A DNA stretch of 31,577 nucleotides from Cymbomonas tetramitiformis (GCA_001247695.2 LGRX02028835.1:1-31577), one strand, 5' to 3'. Shown: positions 21,667 through 30,220, counted from the stretch's first letter. A program made the numbers and translations. Notes: a model not told the origin generated them from the sequence alone.

Positions 21667-21681
21667 CACCACCCGTGGGTG
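21667..21681 (-). promoter_or_regulatory. Hairpin at polypurine-tract position, element 3
   Basis: In element orientation CACCC-AC-GGGTG, then GTG, directly precedes the 3' LTR. It is the shortest of four comparable hairpins. Confidence 0.6.
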
Positions 21682-21853
21682 TGACTGCCTAGCAAAGCAG
21701 GTACAGGATAATACAGCCACGAGATAATAAACAAACACCTAACATTCACTTCGGTGGAAACCGATCACTGCTAGCTGGGTGCCGGGGTCTTGACCCGGTC
21801 ATCCCACTACTGGGCTAAAGCTAATCAAGCTGCCAGGATAATTGCTAGGAAAC

Positions 21854-24051
21854 TCAGCCACTTTGAAGCTGGTCAGCAGAGCTGAGTTCAGCGGTTGGGA
21901 CACAAGCACAGAAGATTCCCGAAGTGAATTGCAAGCTGTCTGTCGTAGATTGAGCACCACCAGACCCAAGCGGGCAAGGTGGATCCGTAGCAGAAAGCAC
22001 AGTAACAGAAAACGGTAAAGATTCCGAAAACACTGAAGAACTTAAACAAGTAGATTCCCACGGCGGTTCGAGCATTGAAGATAAGGACACAAGAACTTCA
22101 TCATCTGGTGGCCAATCACGGATGTCCAGAGAACCAAGCGGCGGATCCGAAGTAAAGAGATCTCCAGTAGACCGACGGGCGGTGGCTCCGGGCTCAACCA
22201 GGCCCCTGTCACCACCGCCCACGGCAACCAGAGATGCCGTAGCGCTGGCCAGCAGAGAACAACAAAGCACCGAAGACATTAAAGCACATCGGAGAAAACT
22301 CGGCGGAGCCCGCGGACGGTACAACGGAGTCAGAGTGGCTACCGGCGATGCTCCCCCGTCAGCAAGGTCAGAGTCAGAGCCATGCCCAAGAGTGCCGAAG
22401 GAGCCAAAAGTCAATTGCTGCCCGCCGTCAGAGCCTGTGTCAGAGCCGTGGTCATTGTCAAAGACTTCAGAGCCAATGTCAGAAGTCTCAATCCTCATGC
22501 CAGCAAATAGCGGAACCGGTGCAGAGTCGCCAAGCTGGAGTGACGGGACAGAGTCAGGCAAGCCAAGAGGGTCAGGGATAACCACTGGCGGGTCATGAGC
22601 CGCAGGCACACCACCAGCCACGAGTGCAGAGGGATGCCGAACCGCAGGCGGTGGCGGAATCGAACCCCGTGCACCCGAGTGGAATGTGGCCAGACCAAAC
22701 TGAGCCATGCCGTCTTCGTCAGCTGCCGCATCCTGAGCGGAAGCCGCCGCATCCTGAAAGTGCCGCAGAGATGTGGGCTCAGCCGTCACAAAAGAATGTG
22801 CCGACAGCTCGCACACCTCTGGGCGACCCTCCATCGTGCAGAGCGACTCGAAGGCATGCTCATCCCCAGCGTCATAGAACCGCTGGAAACGAACAGCCAG
22901 GCAGTCAGTCTCATAGTCCTCAACTGCACCACAATAGTGGGCAGAGTGAGGACCGCCGTTGGGGCATTCAGCATGCCAGTGCTTCAAACCACTTTGTGCA
23001 CACTCCGCATTTCTGCAGTGGGGCACGAAGGCACCACTCTTCTTGTCAAACGAGACAGGAGGAGCGGTGCCAAGTGGCTTAACACCAGCACGATGATGCT
23101 TAGCAGCAGAGCGGGTAAGGTGCTTGCCCGCAGGCGGTGCCCCTTCCCGCTTCTGCCGCTTCAGGTCACGAATGTCCTGCTGCATGCGCTCCAGCTGCTT
23201 CTGCAGACTGGACAACGCCGCAGCTAGGTCAGACGCGCCATCGCCGAACGACAGTGCAGAAACAGGGGTGTCAGAGACTTTCAGGCCATGGCGGAACTGC
23301 TCCCGCACACGAGCCTGAATAGTCAAAAGAGACACTCCCTGCCGCTGGTCAGCCCGAGCCAGAGAGTTAGCCAAGTCACGGTACAGAGCCGAATTGCCGA
23401 GAGCCTTGAGAAACTGCCGCTTCACCGCGTCCTCTGGCAAGTTGTGGGAACGCTGAACGTCCCGCAACAGGCCATTGAACTCACGGATGCCACGGTCAGG
23501 ATCTCCGCTGCTGGGGATGCGAACCGCCAGCAGCGACTCAAAAGAGTCAAAGGGCTCTGAGCGTTCCTGGAGCATGCGTACCACCTCTAGGGCAGCACGC
23601 TTGCCATCTCCAGGAACGTCAGACCCAGAGGCCTCAAGCCAGTCACGAGCAGGCGAGCCAGGGCGAGCCAGAAACGTCAGAGCCGAAAGCAGCAATTCAT
23701 TGGCCTCATGCCTAGCCTCAACAGTCATGTTGGCCAAGTCAAACAGGGGAGCAAATGCCGTGACTGAAGCAAAACTGTGCGCGTAGCTCATGCATAATTG
23801 TGAAAAAATGTCAACCGCGTCTGTCTCTGTGCCAGCGAAGCGCTCCGATTTGTCTCCGAGAATTTTGGTGGCAACGACTTTGGCAACTTTCCTGTCAAAT
23901 TGTCTCGAGCAAGCTGCTGACATTTTTCAAGAATCTCTCTCGCAGCTGCGGTGGTCGGAGCCGGCAGCTGCGGTGTGTGTGGTGTCGCAGAGTGCTGCGC
24001 ACCCACATCATCAAAAATCGTTTCTAATCTACGGACGCGAGACCGCGTCAT
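21854..24051 (-). pseudogene. gag: Gag of nested element 3, one frameshift
   Basis: The homologous start is ATG at 24051-24049 (MTRSRVRRLETIFDD, matching MASRRRSLATIFD of element 2). Near 23895 the frame slips by one base into the long frame read from 23923 to 21854. The long frame carries the conserved core (RFAGTETDAV, APLFDLANM, RHEANELLL, DWLEASG), a helical stretch before the knuckle (LAAALSSLQKQLERMQQDI), a zinc knuckle at 23017-22964 (CRNAEC...HWHAEC), the LSAHSF motif, and an acidic SD-rich region. It also carries a hydrophobic segment (about 22290-22225: CALMSSVLCCSLLASATA). The frame is otherwise intact over about 690 codons. It could be functional if translation starts at 23923 or the slip is programmed. 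Confidence 0.85.
22225..22290 (-). other. Internal hydrophobic segment in element-3 Gag
   Basis: APPSFLR is followed by about 18 hydrophobic or small residues and ends SATAS, like a transmembrane or internal signal segment. Comparable segments occur in element 2 (24892-24975) and in the right-edge element (about 30895-30985). Confidence 0.65.
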
Positions 24052-24470
24052 TCTATTTGCTGTAGGTAACCATGATGGAGAGACAACGGAAAGGTTGAGC
24101 TAAGCAAGGGTGGTGGTATAAGATCGCACAGCGGCCAGATAATCCGTAGAAGTCTCAGCAGAATAGATCAAAATCACAGGTCGTGAGCGGAAGCATGAGA
24201 GCGGCCAAAATCGCAACGTGTGGAGCGACCTCGCCAGGGCCAGTGGCGCACGAAGCAAATCAACTCTCGTTGCGACGATACTGCTGTAAAAAAAAACAAT
24301 CCGTCACAAGCTGCTGATCTCCTGCGCAGCGAAGGCGAGCACAACGCGTGCCGCCATCACTGCCAAGCTAAAAGGCCATACTGCGAGAATAATACACCAC
24401 CGCCCAAGTGGGCGCTCAACCCCTCCTACGTCCTACTTAGCCGAACATGGCAACAGCAAGGCGCTGTGCC

Positions 24471-24506
24471 ATCAGAATCACCGGAAAGCCGGTGCGGGCC
24501 ATAACC
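24471..24506 (-). promoter_or_regulatory. Primer-binding site of nested element 3, half-tRNA type
   Basis: In element orientation GGTTATGGCCCGCACC follows the 5' LTR directly. Read on the plus strand, 24471-24506 begins ATCAGA, contains CCGGAA and ends GGGCCATAACC, like the 5' half of eukaryotic initiator tRNA-Met with a few indels. This indicates copia-style half-tRNA priming. Confidence 0.7.
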
Positions 24507-24749
24507 TGCGAGAAAGACAGATCCTACTGTCCGGCTAAGCTCGCTGAATATCAAACAGATAATCACATAACTAGTGTCTGGCCGAGGCTTTATGCTCTCG
24601 GAAACCCAGACAGTGAAATAAGACTGTACTACTGTACTGTACTACTGTACAGTACAGTGCTAGGATGTCACGGACACGATACGGAAGCAGGGTCAGGCTA
24701 GGGGCTAGTCAGAGCCCATAATAACTAAGCCTAAACCCGAAGTCCAGCA
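24507..24749 (-). repeat. 5' LTR of nested element 3
   Basis: Nearly identical to 21425-21666, with a one-base insertion and a few substitutions. Confidence 0.95.
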
Positions 24750-24754
24750 AGGAC

Positions 24755-25411
24755 TTCGCGATGCGGTACATGCACGCCGAGTCGGAGACTGACTCTTGCG
24801 ACGGCGACGTGGACGACTCTGCAGCTGGGTGTGACTCTGTTGACGGTGAGGATGCGGTCCCGCGCCCTACATCTCGTCAGGGATGCTATGCACCGCCTTG
24901 GGGGTTTGCCCGCTCTTCGGCGATTGCGGTAATGCTTTGTGCGTTCTTCTGTGTATGCGCCACCGCGGCGCCACTCACAGCTGCCGCCCCTGGCGAGGCG
25001 TGTGCACCGGACCGCACCGGCCTGGGGGTCGGTGGTGCTGCTAAGGCGACCACCAACGAGCCTGCATTCAATTTTGCGGCGCCGGCTGATGTTCCGCCGC
25101 ATCGGCAGACGCGGTATCGGGAGCTGCGGCAGGGGTTCCACACTCTCCGCAATGTCCCGCGGCCGCCATGGCTGTATAACCCCGACCCTGATTATGTTCC
25201 ACAGTCACCACCTTACCCGCCACCGCCGTACTCGTCCGATGACGAGGAGCAGAGCTCTGGAGACCAAGCGGCTGTGCACGACGATCGACGAAATTCAGAT
25301 TCCTTTTCTGGCTCCACGAATGATTCAAACACGGCGTCGACGACTTCAATTCACGGCACCATGACTGTGCTGCGGGCTGGCACAGCAGTGCCACCGCCAA
25401 CTAGTGGCTAG
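24755..25411 (+). pseudogene. gag: Gag of element 2, 3' part
   Basis: Removing the nested element and one AGGAC copy joins this part in frame to the 5' part at GGC AAG GAC. It encodes an acidic stretch, PPWGFAR, a hydrophobic segment (SSAIAVMLCAFFCVCATAA) resembling a signal or membrane segment with an AxA-like end, and a proline- and tyrosine-rich tail with PPPY (25220-25231). It ends in a Ser/Thr-rich C-terminus with TAG at 25409-25411. It was separated from the rest of gag by the nested insertion. Confidence 0.8.
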
Positions 25412-25609
25412 CAAGTTAATCATGCCGCTCCTGCACAGTGAAATTGACAGTAGCTGTATGTGCAGAGGGGTCCGATCACGGGCCGGATTTCAGATTTGCA
25501 ACTCTTGACTGGGAACAGCCCTGCCAGAAAGGACAGGCCTTCCCTTAGAACTCAATTTCCACCGTTCTAGATGGTGTTTGTTCACAGGTTTCACCTTCGG
25601 CTAGCCAGT

Positions 25610-25626
25610 CACCACCCTAGGTGGTG
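25610..25626 (+). promoter_or_regulatory. Hairpin at polypurine-tract position, element 2
   Basis: CACCACC-CTA-GGTGGTG, a perfect 7-bp stem, lies directly before the TG of the 3' LTR. An ordinary polypurine tract is not seen. Confidence 0.75.
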
Positions 25627-25811
25627 TGCTGGAATAGTCACACCGCTTGCTTTGTGACTCTTCCTATAGTAGTGTGTATGACTGTCACCCGAACCCGAAC
25701 CCTAACTGTTTATGCCCGTTATATCGGGTTAACTTATCAACTTTATGACATTCTGAAAAAAAAAACCTTCACTGAGTGAATATATCCCGAGTCCTAGGGG
25801 TATATCCAACA
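25627..25811 (+). repeat. 3' LTR of element 2
   Basis: It matches the 5' LTR except for a 10-base rather than 7-base A-run. It is followed by TTTCC (25812-25816). Confidence 0.95.
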
Positions 25812-25816
25812 TTTCC

Positions 25817-25842
25817 AGCAGGTTATGGGACCACTTCACTTC
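25817..25842 (+). promoter_or_regulatory. End of element-4 LTR plus primer-binding site
   Basis: AGCA (25817-25820) completes the LTR begun at 19397. GGTTATGGGACCACTTCAC (25821-25839) follows and matches the complement of the plant-type initiator tRNA-Met anticodon arm at about 18 of 22 bases (tRNA recalled from memory). A primer site here makes this LTR look like a 5' LTR as well as a 3' LTR. Confidence 0.6.
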
Positions 25843-25907
25843 ACATATGCTAACCACTAGAGCTATGGCGTCTAGGGCGTCCTCAATATCATAACGGGCA
25901 CCGGGAG

Positions 25908-25937
25908 TACAATAATCACTCACTTTTAAGAAAACCC
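25908..25937 (+). repeat. Partial end of the 7408-type MITE
   Basis: TACAATAATCACTCACTTTTAAGAAAACCC resembles the left terminal repeat at 7406-7435. No matching right end was found, so this is a fragment running into repeat Y. Confidence 0.6.
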
Positions 25938-25950
25938 GACGTTAAGAAAC

Positions 25951-26114
25951 TGGTTATCACCGCTCTCGATGGATTTTAACAGTGATAATCGCCGCTCAGG
26001 GTTATGGTGAAATCCCATTGTACTATACGTTTTACGCGTAAATCTCAAATGGCCCGAAACACGTAAATTACGCGTAAATTACGTTGGGGGGGGGTCGCGT
26101 TTATAGAAGCATAG
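25951..26114 (-). repeat. Dispersed repeat Y, copy 2 (inverted)
   Basis: Reverse complement of 8477-8640, with high identity over about 164 bp. It is adjacent to a MITE end. Confidence 0.85.
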
Positions 26115-27120
26115 GTCGAAATTCCCAAACCAGGAACAACGACGGGCCTGACTGTGGTTAAGAGAGACAGTGCCGTTTAAAATGACACATGTAGGGTTCT
26201 ATGCATTCCTTGCTTGTGTCACTTTCGAGGATGAGGCGTCCGGCGTTTTTCACCATGACCATCCGATCCGAACCCACTTCTCCCCTCTTCACTTCGCCCC
26301 TAAACACATTTATATCGAGTGTTTCAGTCATCGCGTGCGACCGTCATGCAACGATCGGCCGATTTCACTGGATTTTAAGGATGCAGTGGCAAATGGATGT
26401 AACTACGCCGGTGCATATCGGACCAATCGTTACCAAGACTCGATAACAACTGGGTTGACGGAATCTGAACCCCTTAGGCGATACCATGCCCCCTTCTGCG
26501 AATGGCAGATTTAATCTCTGACCCACCTAAAACGCGGAAAACACCCATAGGTCACTATGTAACACATAATTAGGGTGTTACACAATAATTAGCTAAACCG
26601 AGATAGGGCGTTCTAGAGGGTTCTTCGGGGTCCAATCTGCGCCAAATTCGTTGAACCGATTTGGCCAAGTAACGAGGGAGTAATCGCATTTCGCGTAAAG
26701 TCCAATTTTCAGGGCGAATCCTTAAAAACCCCTATGCGACTATTTGACATGCCCGGAGGTTGTATATATATATATATCTTATTTTTACACATACCACCTG
26801 ATATTGTATATATTGTATTTATATTGTTTGTTAAATATAAGTAAAGTAATTAAACACTGCAAATGTTTTTAAAATAATTATCTTATACATACGTTGTATA
26901 TGGTCATTTGTATTAATTTATATTGATTTAGGAGATACGACCCCCTCCCCCCTTCCTCAGCCGACTAAAAGTCGGGATCGAAGGGGGGCTGGGCGGGCGG
27001 GGGCGGGCGAGCGGGAAGAAGGGGGGGGCAGCCGCCACCCCCATCACCCACCCGATGCACGCCACTCTAGACAACAAGTTGGGCCTCTAGATCCCCCCCC
27101 CGCTTCTAGGATTTTGCCTC
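26115..27120. other. Intergenic stretch: AT-rich block, then G-rich block
   Basis: An ATG frame at 26182-26514 shows no domain. 26760-26940 is AT-rich with a (TA)n run (26764-26777). 26940-27110 is strongly strand-skewed, with many G-runs (GGGGGGCTGGGCGGGCGG at about 26982-27000), and could form quadruplexes. No gene is recognised. Confidence 0.5.
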
Positions 27121-27144
27121 CACTATATATCCACTATATATTGA

Positions 27145-27320
27145 TTTCCGTCCACAATATTGTGGGTTTTCGTCCAAAATATCGTGGACAGAAACCACAA
27201 TATAGTGGACGAAACCCACAATATTGTGGACGATAACCACGATATTGTGGACGAAAACCACGATATTGTGAAACCCACTAGGTTTTGTACAAAAACCACT
27301 AGGTTTTGTACAGTGTCCCT
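27145..27320. promoter_or_regulatory. Array of CCACAATATTGTGG-like palindromes
   Basis: Six imperfect copies of CCACAATATTGTGG/CCACGATATTGTGG, each followed by ACGAAA, repeat every 20-23 bp. Two copies of CCACTAGGTTTTGTAC follow. The array lies about 225-400 bp upstream of the FG-GAP gene. It may be a regulatory binding-site array or simply a decayed satellite. Confidence 0.55.
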
Positions 27321-27543
27321 TCACGTACCCCCTATATATAATGATCATTTTCTAAATCTGACAACATCCATTTCTGCTGCACTCCGGTCAAAAACCTAAT
27401 TCATTTCAGCGAGTCTGCAAGCGTTTCTGAGCGTGTCAGAGCGATATATTTTGTTTGTATTCTGGCTTAATTTACGTTACTATTTCCAGAATTCGTCATT
27501 CTTTTACGTAGTCTTACATTTGACTTGTCAGCTTGTTCGTATC

Positions 27544-29151
27544 ATGCGTGGGTTCGCGTTCTTTCTCGCTTGTGTACTCGTACGTTGGTCCGATGCGACA
27601 GGTGGTGACAAGGACTACTGCTCAAATCAAGGGGCAACTTCCAAGAACAGCTCAGATATGCGATCAAACTATGAGCACATAAAGTTCCATACGAAACGAC
27701 CGGGGCATAGCGAATTAACGGAAACTATGTCTGTGAGTTATCGCGGAGGGTTGTATGTAGCTACGGAGAAGGTTGCTACCGTAAGCGAATTAGAGAGACA
27801 GCTAGCTGCATTGCGGTCAGAGTTGTCTTCTTTACATCACTTCCGTCCACCTACTTGCACCGAGCCAGGTGGTGACAAGCTTCGTTTCAACGGAACGCAC
27901 TGGTCATGTGTTTGTAATCCTGGTTATTTTGGCGAATCTTGTGAGTTTGGTCCCACAAGTGCTCCGACAGTTTCAACAGTGACATTCGTGCCAACACAGT
28001 CACCCACACCTGCAAACGCTTGGCTCACTCGTCTTGATAGTATGCAAAAAGTAACAGCGAATGACGGCAGCTCTCATGACCGCTTTGGAAGCTACGTCGC
28101 TTTGTCGAGTACCCACCTTGTGGTCGGAGCAGACGGTGACGACGACCTTGGTTCTGAATCAGGATCCGTGTATGTGTACAGCGTGTCCGACTCAGGAGCA
28201 ACGTTTGTTCAGAAGATTACAGCGAATGACGGCAGCTCTCGTGACCGTTTTGGATGCTACGTCGCATTATCGAGTACCCACCTTGTGGTCGGAGCATACT
28301 GGGACGACGACCTTGGTTCTGCCTCAGGATCCGTGTATGTGTACAGCGTGTCCGACTCAGGAGCAACGTTTGTGCAAAAGGTTACAGCGAATGATGGTAG
28401 CTCTGGTGACTACTTTGGATTCAGCGTCGCTTTGTCGAGTACCCACCAGGTGGTTGGAGCATCCCGTGACGACGACCTTGGTTCTGACTCGGGATCCGTG
28501 TATGTGTACAGCTTGACGGACTCAGGAGCAACGTTTGTGCAAAAGTAACAAAGCAAATGACGGCAACTCGTGACGAGTTTGGATTCAACGTCGCTTTGTC
28601 GAGTACCCACCGTGTGGTTGGAGCACCTTTTGACGACGACCTTGGTTCTGACTCGGGATCCGTGTATGTACAGCGTGACCGACTCGGGAGCAACGTTTGT
28701 GCAAAAAGTAACAGCAAATGACGGCAGCTCTGGTGACAAGTTTGGATATTTCGTCGCATTGTCGAGTACCCACCTGGTGGTCGGAGCACCTGGTGATGAC
28801 GACCTCGGGTCTATCTCGGGATCCGTGTATGTGTACAGCGTCACCGACTCTGGTGCAACTTTTCTCCAAAAAGTCACAGCGAGTGACGGCAACTCTGGTG
28901 ACGAGTTTGGATTCCGCGTTGCTTTGTCGAGTACCCACCTTGTGGTCGGAGCATACGGTGACGACTCTTGGCGGGGATCCGTGTATGTGTACAACGTGAC
29001 CGACTCTGGAGCAACGTTTGTGCAAAAAGTAACAGCAAATGACGGCAGCTCTTCTGACGTTTTTGGATTCGGCGTCGCTTTGTCGAGTACCCACCTTGTG
29101 GTCGGAGCAAAAGGTGACGACTCTTGGCGGGGATCCGTGTATCTTGCTTAA
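27544..29151 (+). pseudogene. Secreted EGF and FG-GAP repeat protein, broken in repeat 4
   Basis: ATG at 27544 begins with a likely signal peptide (MRGFAFFLACVLVRWSDA). Next come a short leucine-heptad segment (about residues 80-99, VSELERQLAALRSELSSLHH), an EGF-like module (about 105-133; CVCNPGYFGESC) and a Ser/Thr/Pro linker. From about residue 167 there are seven repeats of about 55 residues (VQKVTANDGSS..., FG, VALSSTHLVVGA, DDD, GSVYVYS), the FG-GAP type that builds integrin-like seven-bladed propellers. In repeat 4, small indels after 28540 bring TAA at 28546 (334 codons), but the net change is -3, so repeats 5-7 are back in the starting frame and end with TAA at 29149-29151. A retained intron (GTAACA at 28543 to ...TGTACAG, about 28674) would also keep frame. 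The protein probably acts at the cell surface or outside the cell. Confidence 0.75.
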
Positions 29152-29274
29152 TTTTTGCATATAATTGATATTGTACACTGTTTACTTTGCTTACCCTGTT
29201 TAGCCTTTGACTTCTGTTTATTTCAAATCCAATATAGTGCCCACGCGTTTTTAAGCAACTTCAAAATAAGCAAC

Positions 29275-29470
29275 CAGCGCTGGAATTCCAAAAATTTAAG
29301 CAATTTCCAGCGTTTGCAAAACCGTTGGAATTTGGCATATGTGCCGTAAGCAATTCCAGCGCCGTTATTAGCAATCGCTGGAAATTGCTTAATCCGCTGG
29401 AAATTTCGCTGGAAATTGCTTAATCCGCTTGAATTTTCGCGGGAAATTGCTTAATCCGCTGGAATCTGCA
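29275..29470. repeat. Inverted and tandem CGCTGGAAATTGCTT repeats
   Basis: CGCTGGAAATTGCTTAATC recurs about three times at 29370-29462. AAGCAATTTCCAGCG (about 29298-29312) is its exact inverse upstream, so the region can fold back. Confidence 0.8.
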
Positions 29471-29510
29471 TTAATTTGTTGCCGTGCGCACTTTCGTTTT
29501 CACCGCGGCG

Positions 29511-29737
29511 AGAGGTCATAGTTACACCTCTGCATACACGCACGTAGTAATATACGTAATAACATATGTGCAAATTTAAAATCAATCATAATATAGGGAC
29601 GGTACACACACAAGGAGAGTAGACTAGAGGTCATAGTTACACCTCTGCATACACGCACGTAGTAACATACGTAATAACATATGTGCAAATTTAAAATCAA
29701 TCGTATAGGGACGGTACACACATAAGGAGAGTAGACT
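29511..29737 (+). repeat. 115-bp tandem duplication
   Basis: Unit 1 (29511-29625) and unit 2 (29626-29737) both run from AGAGGTCATAGTTACACC to GGAGAGTAGACT. They differ by a few bases and a 3-bp gap. Confidence 0.9.
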
Positions 29738-29950
29738 ATACATGATCTTATCAATAATCTCATCTCACTCATATTATCGTGACCAAAGTGGCAGAGTTCT
29801 ACGTATTACACATATCCTTGGAGAGTAGAACTGGCGATGAAAGTTTAAGTCGTATTACTGTAGTGGGTTTCACCATCACTATGTTTGTAGTACAGTATTG
29901 TATGCAATAGCCCTACACTTTCACTGCCCTGCACTCGAGTGGAAGAGCAC

Positions 29951-30220
29951 TGCATGAGAAAGGGGTACCGGAATATCCAAGTACACTAGATATCAGAAAG
30001 TCCCGTACTCGTGTGGATAAACTGTATAAGATAAATAAACCCTAAGCTAGATATACCCGGAACGGTGTCGGACGGTCTCGGTGTCTAGCCTACCTGTGAC
30101 ACAGCGTGTGTCACAGTACGAACCTACAGATCAGTCAGTAGTCCAGTGTTGGTCCTAGGAATCTGTCATAGGGGCCTGCACCGGGACTCCCAGTCAGGGC
30201 TGCCTATACAGATTTCAGCA
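29951..30220 (-). repeat. Probable 3' LTR of right-edge element 5
   Basis: On the minus strand TGCTGAAATCTG starts at 30220, right after a GGGTGGTG hairpin. The other boundary is uncertain; TGCATGAGAAAGG at 29951 recalls the TGCGAGAAAGAC end of the element-3 LTR. It contains a perfect stem CTGTGACAC/GTGTCACAG (30094-30116). A second GGTGGTGTGCAG motif at about 30508-30530 is an alternative LTR start. Confidence 0.45.

Larger units (their letters stand above)
21425..24749 (-). mobile_element. Nested gag-only LTR retrotransposon (element 3), minus strand
   Basis: LTRs at 21425-21666 and 24507-24749 (242 and 243 bp, differing at about five positions) are flanked by AGGAC on both sides (21420-21424 and 24750-24754). 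It was inserted inside the gag of element 2. The gag runs on the minus strand, so the 5' LTR is the right-hand one. Total length is 3325 bp. Only gag is present, as in element 2, but the protein has clearly diverged, so it is a different family. The few LTR differences make it a young insertion. Confidence 0.92.
19565..25811 (+). mobile_element. Gag-only LTR retrotransposon (element 2), host of nested element
   Basis: The LTRs (19565-19746, 182 bp; 25627-25811, 185 bp) are identical apart from an A-run of 7 versus 10, and are flanked by TTTCC on both sides, so insertion was recent. Without the nested element and one target copy it would be 2917 bp. The interior encodes only a Gag-like protein; no protease, integrase, reverse transcriptase or RNase H is seen. 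This fits the non-autonomous TR-GAG class, probably moved by a Copia-type partner since the primer site resembles half of initiator tRNA-Met. The inserted target is the LTR of element 4. Confidence 0.92.
29152..29950. other. Intergenic stretch with repeats, no recognised gene
   Basis: Apart from the two repeat blocks listed separately, nothing coding is seen between the FG-GAP gene and the right-hand retroelement. Confidence 0.5.

Noticed and set aside
22122..23786. Long plus-strand frames opposite the element-3 gag
   Set aside because: The minus-strand frame carries the conserved Gag motifs; the plus frames are shadows.
26182..26514. 111-codon plus-strand ATG frame
   Set aside because: No domain, no exon borders and no homologous copy in the window; insufficient support for a gene.
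28410..29178. Long minus-strand frames opposite the FG-GAP repeats
   Set aside because: They mirror the plus-strand repeat periodicity and codon pattern; shadows of the coding strand.
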